Below, one piece after another: positions 15,024 to 21,958 of a stretch of DNA of 26,025 bases (its first letter is position 1; each line of letters starts with the position of its first letter). A program made the translations under genes and the position numbers. Below the pieces are notes generated by a model. It did not search any database and was not told where the DNA came from. It saw nothing but the letters and a program-made list of their open reading frames with translations. Source of the stretch: DATKZB01 sp035528235 (lineage in GTDB: Bacteria; Planctomycetota; Phycisphaerae; FEN-1346); assembly GCA_035528235.1 (NCBI GenBank), contig DATKZB010000215.1:1-26025 (forward strand). Direction: 5' to 3'.

Positions 15024-15030
15024 CCCGTCG

Positions 15031-15047
15031 CGCGGCCTGGGGCCGCG
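15031..15047 (-). terminator. Short hairpin after the second tandem Gfo/Idh gene
   Basis: CGCGGCC (15031-15037) pairs with GGCCGCG (15041-15047) around a 3-base loop directly after the stop codon. There is no T tract. It may slow or end transcription before the HEAT-TIM promoter. Confidence 0.35.
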
Positions 15048-15048
15048 T

Positions 15049-16368
15049 CTACAGGTGCCACGGGCTCCGCATCGGCCGGTTGACGTAGGCGCTGGCCTCG
15101 TCGTCGCCGATGAATCGTTCCTTGTCGAGGTCCCACTTCAGCGGGCGTTCCATGAGCAGGGCGATGATGCCGAGGTGGCAGAACGAGGCGGTCCGGTGTC
15201 CGTCCTCGGCCGGGGCCACGGTGGGCCCGCGCGTCTGCATGGCGTAAATCCAGTCGCCGTGGTGCCCGCCGCGGCTCTGGTGGTAATGGATCTCGTTGGG
15301 GCCGATGACCGACTTCAGGATCTCGGGCCGGCTGGCCGTGAGGTGCCCGCCGTGGATGGCCACGAAGATCCACCCCTCGGTGCCCTCGAACCGGATGCCT
15401 CGCTGGCCGCTCGACTCGCAGATGATCTGGAGGCCGCTCGAGTACTTGTACTCGATGTGGAAGTGGATGGGCACGTCCCAGAGGGTGTCGTTGCGGAACT
15501 TGCCCTCGGTGGCGACGATATCGACCGGCCCGGTCAGCAGCGGCCCGGCGCCCCAGAGGGCGATGTCGTTGACGTGGGCGCCGCGGTCGGTCAGTTCGCC
15601 GTCGGAGTAATCGAGGATCCAGCGGAAGTTGAAGTGACACCGCTTGGGCGTGTACGGTTCCCACGGTGCCGGGCCCAGCCACATGTTGTAATCGAACCCC
15701 TCGGGCACGGGCGTGGGCGGGGCGTCGCCCTGGGGGGCCAGGCAGTGGGCCTCCATGGGCAGGTACGTCCGGATGGTGTGGAGGCGTCCGATGCGGCCGT
15801 TCCGGACGAGTTCGCAGGCGACGCGGGCCTGGCCGGAGCGTTCCTGGGTGCCGGTCTGGAAGACGCGGCCGTAGCGTTGGGCGGCGTCGGCCGAGGCCCG
15901 GCCGTCGCCGATGGTCGAGGCCATCGGCTTCTCGCAGTAGACGTCCTTGCCGGCCTTCATGGCCCAGGTCGAGATGAGTCCGTGCCAGTGGTCGGGCGCG
16001 GCCACGAGGACGGCGTCGACCTCGGGCCGGTAGATGACGTCGCGGAAGTCGGCGAACTCCATGCACCCGCTGTACGTGCCGCCGGGCGCCGACTTGCCGT
16101 AATGCTGGTTCACCCAGTCGCGGTTGCCGTAGCGGCGGCCGCGGTCGGTGTCCGAGACGCCGACGACCTGAACCTCGTTGTTGTTGGCCAGGCCCCGCAC
16201 GTGTCCGCCGCCCTGGCCGCCCGTGCCGACGATGGCCACGGCGATGCGGTTCGACGGGGCGGGGCGTTCCTCACCCATGACCGACGACGGGACGATGTAC
16301 GGGCCGGCGAGCGCTGCCGCGGCGGTCTTCAGGAACAGGCGCCGCGTAACGGGGTGATGGCTGGGCAT
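15049..16368 (-). CDS. Tat-exported Gfo/Idh/MocA family oxidoreductase (second of tandem pair)
   Basis: The 439-residue product starts MPSHHPVTRRLFLKTAAAAL at the ATG 16366-16368, behind GGAAGGA. TRRLFLK is a good twin-arginine motif followed by a hydrophobic stretch ending at VMGEE. Cofactor motif: AVAIVGTGGQGGG (about 45-57). Catalytic motif: CEKPMAST (about 146). Substrate motif: TDRGAHVNDIALW (about 258-270), keeping D-x-G-x-H-x-x-D. It begins 29 bases after the stop of a close paralogue and ends with NRPMRSPWHL, almost the same tail as that paralogue. Family knowledge points to NAD(P)-dependent oxidation or reduction of a sugar or cyclitol. The exported location suggests a bound or recycled cofactor. 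The substrate is unknown. Confidence 0.9.
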   Translation of the reverse strand: MPSHHPVTRRLFLKTAAAALAGPYIVPSSVMGEERPAPSNRIAVAIVGTGGQGGGHVRGLANNNEVQVVGVSDTDRGRRYGNRDWVNQHYGKSAPGGTYSGCMEFADFRDVIYRPEVDAVLVAAPDHWHGLISTWAMKAGKDVYCEKPMASTIGDGRASADAAQRYGRVFQTGTQERSGQARVACELVRNGRIGRLHTIRTYLPMEAHCLAPQGDAPPTPVPEGFDYNMWLGPAPWEPYTPKRCHFNFRWILDYSDGELTDRGAHVNDIALWGAGPLLTGPVDIVATEGKFRNDTLWDVPIHFHIEYKYSSGLQIICESSGQRGIRFEGTEGWIFVAIHGGHLTASRPEILKSVIGPNEIHYHQSRGGHHGDWIYAMQTRGPTVAPAEDGHRTASFCHLGIIALLMERPLKWDLDKERFIGDDEASAYVNRPMRSPWHL

Positions 16369-16397
16369 CCCAAGTCCTTCCTGGCAATGGCGTTTCG

Positions 16398-17744
16398 CTA
16401 CAGGGCCCACGGGCTCCGCATGGGCCGATGGGTCATGGCGTTGGCTTCGGGGTCGTTGATGAAGCGTTCGGCCTCGAAGTCCCACGTGAGCTTGCGCTGC
16501 AGCTGGCACGCGATGAGCGTCAGGTGACAGAAGGTGGCGGTGCGGTGCCCGTCCTCGGCCGGGGCGACGGTGGGCCCGCGGGTCTTGATGGCGTCGAGCC
16601 AGTCTCGGCGGTGGTCGCGGGGCCGGCTGAAGTGGATTTCGCCGGGGCCGATCTGCTCCTGGAGGAGCGACGGCGGGTCGGCCTTCAGGGCCCCCCCGTG
16701 GATGGCCACGAACAGCCAGCCGCGGTCGCCCTCGAACTTGATGCCCCGCCGGTCGCCCGTGATCTGGCACACGACGTCCGGCGGCGCCTGCTCGCTCGAG
16801 ACGATGAACCGGATGCCGCTCGCGTACGTGAACTCGATGTTGTACTTGTACGGGACGTCCCAGAGCGGGTCGTTGATGAACGTGCCGCGCCCCTCAATGG
16901 TGGCGGGGCCTTTGAGGAACGGCTCGGCCGCCATCAGGGCGATGTCGTTCGTATGGGCGCCGCGGTCGGTCAGTTCGCCGTCGGAGTAGTCCATGATCCA
17001 GCGGAAACTGCCGTGGCACCGCCTCGCCTGGTACGGTTCCCACGGCGCGGGGCCCAGCCACATGTCGTAGTCGAACCCGTCGGGCACCGGCTGGGGACCG
17101 GTGGCGCCGGAGTGCTTGTCGCCGGTGGGCAGGAACGTCCGGATGGTGTGGATCTTGCCCAGCCGGCCGTTCTGGACGAGTTCGGCCGCGAAACGGCAGT
17201 TGTCGCGGCTGCGTTCCTGGCTGCCGGTCTGGAAGACGCGGCCGTAGCGGTGGACGGCGTCGGCCGAGGCCCGGCCGTCGGCAATGATGGAGGACATCGG
17301 CTTCTCGCAGTAGATGTCTTTGCCGGCCTTGGCCGCCATGATCGAGACCAGGCTGTGCCAGTGATCGGGCGTGCCGATGACGATGGCGTCGATGTCGGGC
17401 CGGTCGAGCAACTCGCGGAAGTCGGCGTAACTGGCGCACCCGGCGTACGTGGTGCCCTGGGCCTTGGAGTAGTGCTGTTCGATGGCGTTCTTGTTGCCGT
17501 CGCGTCGGCGCTTGTCGGTGTCGGCAACGGCCAGGACCTGGGCGTCGGCGTCCTGGAGCAGCGACTGCATGTGCCCCCCGCCTCGGCCGCCCACCCCGAT
17601 GCCGCCGACGCCGATGCGGTTGGCCGGCGAGGGCCGGACGTCGCGGCCCAGGGCGTCGGATGTGATGACGTATGGTCCGACGAGGGCGGCCGCGGCCACG
17701 CTCTTCAGGAGTCCGCGGCGGGTGATAGAAACGTTGCGACTCAT
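16398..17744 (-). CDS. Tat-exported Gfo/Idh/MocA family oxidoreductase (first of tandem pair)
   Basis: The 448-residue product starts MSRNVSITRRGLLKSVAAAA at the ATG 17742-17744, behind AAGGAG. TRRGLLK is a twin-arginine motif with Leu in place of Phe. Cofactor motif: GVGGIGVGGRGGG (about 46-58). Catalytic motif: CEKPMSSI (about 146). Substrate motif: TDRGAHTNDIALM (about 260). The tail is THRPMRSPWAL. It shares long stretches with the downstream gene (for example YSDGELTDRGAH and DGFDYDMWLGPAPWEPY against DGFDYNMWLGPAPWEPY), so the two arose by tandem duplication and then diverged. A longer open frame to 17933 runs over the promoter and is rejected. The substrate is unknown; a different or sequential sugar specificity for the pair is inferred. 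Confidence 0.9.
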   Translation of the reverse strand: MSRNVSITRRGLLKSVAAAALVGPYVITSDALGRDVRPSPANRIGVGGIGVGGRGGGHMQSLLQDADAQVLAVADTDKRRRDGNKNAIEQHYSKAQGTTYAGCASYADFRELLDRPDIDAIVIGTPDHWHSLVSIMAAKAGKDIYCEKPMSSIIADGRASADAVHRYGRVFQTGSQERSRDNCRFAAELVQNGRLGKIHTIRTFLPTGDKHSGATGPQPVPDGFDYDMWLGPAPWEPYQARRCHGSFRWIMDYSDGELTDRGAHTNDIALMAAEPFLKGPATIEGRGTFINDPLWDVPYKYNIEFTYASGIRFIVSSEQAPPDVVCQITGDRRGIKFEGDRGWLFVAIHGGALKADPPSLLQEQIGPGEIHFSRPRDHRRDWLDAIKTRGPTVAPAEDGHRTATFCHLTLIACQLQRKLTWDFEAERFINDPEANAMTHRPMRSPWAL

Positions 17745-17873
17745 GGCGTCTCCTTGGTCAGCCGACCGACAAGGACCCGGACGGGCGGGGTGCCCTGTGC
17801 CAACGCTACCGTACTGAACCGCGCCCGCCGCAACCGGTGTCGCACCGAACCCCTCTGGTACCGTCGTTGCGGC

Positions 17874-17902
17874 AGTGTAGCAGAGGGGCCGGGCAATATC
17901 AA
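17874..17902 (-). promoter_or_regulatory. Sigma70-type promoter for the tandem Gfo/Idh genes
   Basis: On the minus strand TTGATA (17897-17902, 5 of 6) is followed after 17 bases by TACACT (17874-17879, 4 of 6), giving a start near 17867 and a leader of about 120 bases. It begins directly after the terminator of the upstream permease gene, which fits an independent transcription unit. Confidence 0.6.
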
Positions 17903-17910
17903 TTTTCGCC

Positions 17911-17950
17911 GGAAAAGCAGCGCGGCCCGCCACAGGCGGGCCGCGCTGCT
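17911..17950 (-). terminator. Intrinsic terminator of the NCS1 permease gene
   Basis: A perfect 16-base stem (left arm AGCAGCGCGGCCCGCC at 17916-17931, right arm 17935-17950) with a 3-base loop lies 22 bases after the permease stop. On the minus strand it is followed by four T residues (plus-strand AAAA, 17913-17916; the last pairs at the stem base). This is the clearest intrinsic terminator in the window. Confidence 0.8.
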
Positions 17951-17972
17951 CAGCATCGCTTAGTGCCGCTTT

Positions 17973-19436
17973 TCACGCCTGCTGTGCCCCGACGGCGGGC
18001 ATCTCCAGGGTCCGGCTCTGGAGGCCGATCTTCGCCAGGATGATGTACAGGACGAAACCGACCACGAAGGCCGCCACGGGCGGGCAGGGCACCTTCCCGG
18101 CCAACTGTTCCAAGCCCGGGATCTTCGCAATGAAGTCGGCCGCGCCGACGGCGAAGCCCAGGACCCACGAAATCCAGCCCGCGGGGTTGAAGCCCGACCG
18201 CGGCCCGGCCCACTTGCGGCCGGACAGCAGGTAGTCGGCCATCATGGCGCCGCACACCGGGCCGAACGAAGCCCCGATGATGGTGAACACGCCCATCGCG
18301 TCGCTCACCCAGCCCATGACCACCAGGACGATGGCGGCGATCGCGCCGAGGCCGCACGTGATCAGCGGCCTTACGTTGGGCAGCGTGGTCTTGAAACTGT
18401 TGGCCGCGATGAACGCCGAGAAGCACGCCGGCGGGAAGGCCGCAATGGCCAGCAGGTACATAAAGACGCCGGCCGTCTGTTTCCCGACGATGGTCTCCAT
18501 GAGAACGGTGGGATCCATGACGGCGCCGCTCGTGATAATGCCGCTGCCGTACGCGCCTGCGACGACCAGAATCGCGACGCCGCCGGCGAACACGGTGGCG
18601 AGGGCGATGCCGACCAGGCCGCCCAGGTGCACGTCCTTGGCGTTGCGGTTGTTCATGCCGAAATCGGCACCGGCCGCACCGGCCGTCGCGAAGAAGCCGA
18701 CGACGTACGTCATGATGAGCGCCATCACCGCGAAGGTCGTCATGGCCGGCTGGACCGTCGTGCCCTCGGGCGCGGACGTCTCGCACGCCGCGATCAGGGC
18801 CTGGCTGTCGAACGTGCCGACGCCGCCGATCGTCGCGACCAACAGGATGACCAGGATGGCCAGCGGAATGAGCGGCAGGAACGTCGCCACGCGGGCCACG
18901 TACTTAATGCCCTTGACGCCCATGAAGGCGCCAAGCACAATCCAGACCGAGGACACGACGAGGTGTGGCACTGAGCCCATCGCCTTGCCCTGATCGGCAA
19001 CGGCGAAGAACGGAATGACCAGCAGCAGCCCCGCAAAGAAGCCGTTCACCGCCAGCCAGCCGAACTGGAGCAGGCCCATCAGGAACCCCGGCATCAGGAA
19101 CCCGCCCTGCGCGCCGTACGTGGAGGTGCCCACGATGTACAGGGGCAGGCCGGTCTTCATCCCCAGCATGCCGGGCACCAGGTAGAAGAGGAAGTGGCAG
19201 ACCAGGGCCGCCGCGATCAGGCCGAGAAGAGCCACCCCCACGCCCTGGGCCAGCGTGCCGCCGGCGAACTTGCTGTATCCGTTCGCGCCGGCGCCCATGG
19301 GCACCTGGCTCCAGAAGACAAACCAGAGCATGATCCCCGCATAGGTCTGGGCGGTGTTCTTGTACCAGGGGGACCGGTTGGCGGTCGGGTTAGCCACAGC
19401 CGATGCCAGGTAATTCGGCAATTTCCCGTTGGCCAT
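17973..19436 (-). CDS. NCS1-family permease (purine/cytosine permease-like)
   Basis: The 487-residue product begins MANGKLPNYLASAVANPTAN at an ATG behind AAAGGAAC. It is almost entirely hydrophobic, with about twelve transmembrane helices. After a short hydrophilic N-terminus comes SPWYKNTAQTYAGIMLWFVFWSQ, typical of the CodB-like NCS1 family. GADFGMNNRNAKDVHLGG (mid-protein) resembles the conserved cytosolic loop of these proteins, and ANSFKTTLPNV lies in a later helix-loop. NCS1 carriers are cation symporters for cytosine, purines, hydantoins or related nitrogen compounds; the substrate cannot be read here. It has its own promoter and strong terminator, and no nucleobase-catabolism gene lies beside it, so it appears functionally separate from the sugar genes. 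Confidence 0.87.
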   Translation of the reverse strand: MANGKLPNYLASAVANPTANRSPWYKNTAQTYAGIMLWFVFWSQVPMGAGANGYSKFAGGTLAQGVGVALLGLIAAALVCHFLFYLVPGMLGMKTGLPLYIVGTSTYGAQGGFLMPGFLMGLLQFGWLAVNGFFAGLLLVIPFFAVADQGKAMGSVPHLVVSSVWIVLGAFMGVKGIKYVARVATFLPLIPLAILVILLVATIGGVGTFDSQALIAACETSAPEGTTVQPAMTTFAVMALIMTYVVGFFATAGAAGADFGMNNRNAKDVHLGGLVGIALATVFAGGVAILVVAGAYGSGIITSGAVMDPTVLMETIVGKQTAGVFMYLLAIAAFPPACFSAFIAANSFKTTLPNVRPLITCGLGAIAAIVLVVMGWVSDAMGVFTIIGASFGPVCGAMMADYLLSGRKWAGPRSGFNPAGWISWVLGFAVGAADFIAKIPGLEQLAGKVPCPPVAAFVVGFVLYIILAKIGLQSRTLEMPAVGAQQA

Positions 19437-19549
19437 CGTTGTTCCTTTCGTATGCGAGTGACCGTTGAGTGATGTGTCGGGCTGTCCGTCCAGCCCTCCG
19501 CGGCGCCCACCCGGGCGTCGCGGCCCCGGGAACAAGTCGCGACACGCCA

Positions 19550-19577
19550 CTTCTACCCGTGCCGTGCGGCAGGTCAA
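19550..19577 (-). promoter_or_regulatory. Sigma70-type promoter for the NCS1 permease
   Basis: On the minus strand TTGACC (19572-19577, 5 of 6) and TAGAAG (19550-19555, 4 of 6) are separated by 16 bases. The leader of about 107 bases contains a GGGCT/AGCCC hairpin and other GC-rich pairings, but I cannot match it to a known riboswitch. Confidence 0.5.
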
Positions 19578-19665
19578 GAGAAAAACGCCCCTGCGACCGC
19601 ACCCGGGTGCGGCAACGTTTTCTGGCACGACTGGATCGCTGAACGGCGGGGCCGCCCGCGCCGGC

Positions 19666-19740
19666 GTAGCGCGGGGGTTTATCCCCCGCGCCAGACGCCT
19701 TGACCATGTCGGGTGCGCGGGGGGTAAACCCCCGCGCTAC
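19666..19740. repeat. REPIN: two inverted GTAG-type hairpins
   Basis: GTAG (19666-19669) leads into a perfect 9-base stem GCGCGGGGG / TTTAT / CCCCCGCGC. After a 23-base spacer the mirror copy (GCGCGGGGG / GTAAA / CCCCCGCGC) ends in CTAC (19737-19740). The arms 19666-19691 and 19715-19740 match as inverted repeats with one mismatch in 26. A GTAG tetranucleotide beside a hairpin, in an inverted pair, is the layout of REPINs mobilised by REP-associated tyrosine transposases. No such transposase is in the window. Confidence 0.8.
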
Positions 19741-19972
19741 AACGGCTCCACGTTCGCCAGAAAAATCTGGCGCACCCCCGCACCCCCCGCACCAGGCATT
19801 CTATGGACGCGGGCTTTGCCGGCACGTATCATGCGGGGACTTCCGTATAACCTCCATATGGCCGGAAACGGCGTCGTGGTGGCCCGCCCAAGGCGGGCAG
19901 GCACCGGGGAGGTCGCCGGGCGGCATTCGGAAACCAGTCCAGCACTGAGAGAACCGCAGGGAGAGCCGGCAC
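19741..19972 (+). other. Leader region of the glycoside hydrolase operon with two hairpins
   Basis: This gap holds a hairpin CGCCAGA/TCTGGCG (19755-19761 and 19766-19772, AAAA loop) and a GCCCGCC/GGCGGGC hairpin (19882-19888 and 19892-19898). A TATAAC at 19854-19859 lacks a good -35. With 19437-19740 it makes a 536-base gene-free stretch that otherwise contains only the permease promoter and the REPIN. The operon promoter is probably here, but I could not place it. Confidence 0.4.
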
Positions 19973-21958
19973 ATGGGCGCGAAACGGCGGAGGAAGCGGC
20001 TGAAGCGGTCCGATAGTTTCCTGGGCATCCACTTCGACTTCCACGCGGGCAACGACTGCAAGCACGTCGGCCGCAACGTCACCCGCCCGATGGTCCGGAG
20101 CATCATCGAACGCGTCCAGCCCGACTACATCCAGTGCGACTGCAAGGGGCACCCCGGTCTCTCGTCGTACCCCACGAAGGTGGGCTACCCGGCGCCCGGC
20201 TTCGTGCGCGACCCCTTGCGCATCTGGCGCGACGTGACGGCGGCGCGGGGCGTGGCGCTGTATCTGCACTACTCGGGCGTCCAGGACCACGAGGCCGTCC
20301 GTCGGCACCGGACGTGGGCCCGCGTGGGGCCCGACGGCAAACGCGACAAGCACAACACCTCCGTCTTCGGCCCGTACGTCGATGAACTCCTGCTGCCGCA
20401 ACTCAAGGAACTCGCCGACGCGTACGACGTGGACGGTGTGTGGGTGGACGGCGAGTGCTGGTCGCTCGAGTCCGACTACGGCCGGCAGGTGCTGGCGGCG
20501 TGGCGGCAGCAGACCGGCCTCAAGCGCGTGCCGCGCAAAATCACCGACAAGCACTGGCTGGAGTTCGCCGAGTTTTGCCGCGAGGGCTTCCGCCGGTACC
20601 TCCGCCATTACGTCGACGAGATGCACGCCCACCGGCCGGACTTCCAGGTGGCCAGCAACTGGGCGTTCTCGTCGTTCATGCCCGAGCCGGTCTCGGCCGA
20701 CGTCGACTTCATCTCGGGCGACTACTCGCCCCACGACAGCGTGAACTCGGCCCGGCTGGAGGGCCGGTGCATGGCCCGGCAGGGCAAACCGTGGGACCTC
20801 ATGGCCTGGAGTTTCCGCTGGAAGCAGGGCGAACGGTGCCCGACCACCAAGTCGGTCGCCCAACTCCAGCAAGAGGCGGCCATCGTCCTGGCGCTGGGCG
20901 GCGGGTTCCAGGCGTACTTCCAGCAGAAACGCGACGGGTCCATCTACGACTGGCAGATGGACGTCATGGCCGAGGTCGCCAAGTTCTGCCGCGAGCGGCA
21001 GCCGTATTGTCACCGCGCCCAGGCCGTGCCCCAGGTGGCGCTGCTGTACTCGGGCGCGGCGTACTACCGGATGGGGCCGGACCTCTTGAGGCCCTGGAGC
21101 GGACAACTGGAACCCATGAAGGGCATCCTGCGGTGCCTGCTCGACCTCCACCAGTCGGTCGAGATTACGATGGAGCACCACCTCTGCGGCCGCATGGACG
21201 AGTACCCGATTATCATCGTGCCGGAGTGGGAGTACCTGGAGCCCGGTTTCCAGAAGGCGCTGCTGGCGTACGTCGAGGGCGGGGGGAACCTGCTTCTCAT
21301 CGGGCCCCATGCCGCCGCCCAGTTCGCCGACGCCCTGGGCGTCACGTTCAAAGGCCGCGCCGAGGTCCGCGACCAGTGGCTCGAATACAAGGGCGCCCTG
21401 GCCGGCATGAAGACGCTCTCGCGGCACGCGAGGCTCAAGGACACGGCTCGCGGCGTCGGCGGCCTGTACGCCGAGAACGATTTCAAGGGCACCCCGTTTC
21501 CGGCGGCGTCGGTGGCCGACTGCGGCAAAGGCAGGATTGCCGCCACGTACCTCAACCTGGGCGAACGGTACAACCAGGCCGCCACCAGCGTGGCCCGCAG
21601 CCTCCTGGCGGCGCTCGTGCGGGAACTCTTCCCGTCGCCCATCGTCCAAATTCAGGGGGCCGAGCCCGTCGACGTGACGGTCAACCGCGTCAAGGGTGCC
21701 CTGGCCGTCAACCTGGTCAACACCGCCGGTCCGCATGCCGACGAGCGGGTCCACGTCTTCGACCGCGTGCCCCCCGCCGGGCCGCTGGAGGTTAGCATCC
21801 GGACGGGCGTGCGGCCGGAGCGGGTCATCCTCCAGCCGGGCACGCGGCACGTGCCGTTCCGGTTCTCCGATGGCACCGTGCACCTGGTGCTCAAGCAACT
21901 CGACATCCACGTGGTCATCCTGATGGACCTGCCCGACGACGGAAGGAAGCCGGAGTGA
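19973..21958 (+). CDS. Putative glycoside hydrolase, GH29/alpha-amylase-like barrel with a beta-galactosidase-trimerisation-like domain
   Basis: The 661-residue product starts at an ATG behind GGGAGAG and has no signal peptide; the N-terminus is basic (KRRRKRLKR). Residues about 15-350 look like a (beta/alpha)8 barrel: FLGIHFDFHAGNDC, PDYIQCDCKGHPG, VDGVWVDGECWSLE (about 153-166; the Asp is in the position of the GH29 nucleophile), DFISGDYSPHDSVNS and WDLMAWSFRWK. Residues about 360-480 resemble the amidotransferase-like domain of GH42-type enzymes (YPIIIVPEWEYLEP, VEGGGNLLLIGPHA). The rest is a beta-rich C-terminal domain. I recall similar uncharacterised proteins in planctomycetes but cannot assign a CAZy family. 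It is the first gene of an operon, overlapping GH81 as GTGA. Cytoplasmic or periplasmic location is open. Confidence 0.75.
   Translation: MGAKRRRKRLKRSDSFLGIHFDFHAGNDCKHVGRNVTRPMVRSIIERVQPDYIQCDCKGHPGLSSYPTKVGYPAPGFVRDPLRIWRDVTAARGVALYLHYSGVQDHEAVRRHRTWARVGPDGKRDKHNTSVFGPYVDELLLPQLKELADAYDVDGVWVDGECWSLESDYGRQVLAAWRQQTGLKRVPRKITDKHWLEFAEFCREGFRRYLRHYVDEMHAHRPDFQVASNWAFSSFMPEPVSADVDFISGDYSPHDSVNSARLEGRCMARQGKPWDLMAWSFRWKQGERCPTTKSVAQLQQEAAIVLALGGGFQAYFQQKRDGSIYDWQMDVMAEVAKFCRERQPYCHRAQAVPQVALLYSGAAYYRMGPDLLRPWSGQLEPMKGILRCLLDLHQSVEITMEHHLCGRMDEYPIIIVPEWEYLEPGFQKALLAYVEGGGNLLLIGPHAAAQFADALGVTFKGRAEVRDQWLEYKGALAGMKTLSRHARLKDTARGVGGLYAENDFKGTPFPAASVADCGKGRIAATYLNLGERYNQAATSVARSLLAALVRELFPSPIVQIQGAEPVDVTVNRVKGALAVNLVNTAGPHADERVHVFDRVPPAGPLEVSIRTGVRPERVILQPGTRHVPFRFSDGTVHLVLKQLDIHVVILMDLPDDGRKPE

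Noticed and set aside
19437..19549. Purine-type riboswitch before the NCS1 permease
   Set aside because: GC-rich hairpins exist, but I could not find the conserved loop sequences of a guanine, xanthine or preQ1 aptamer.
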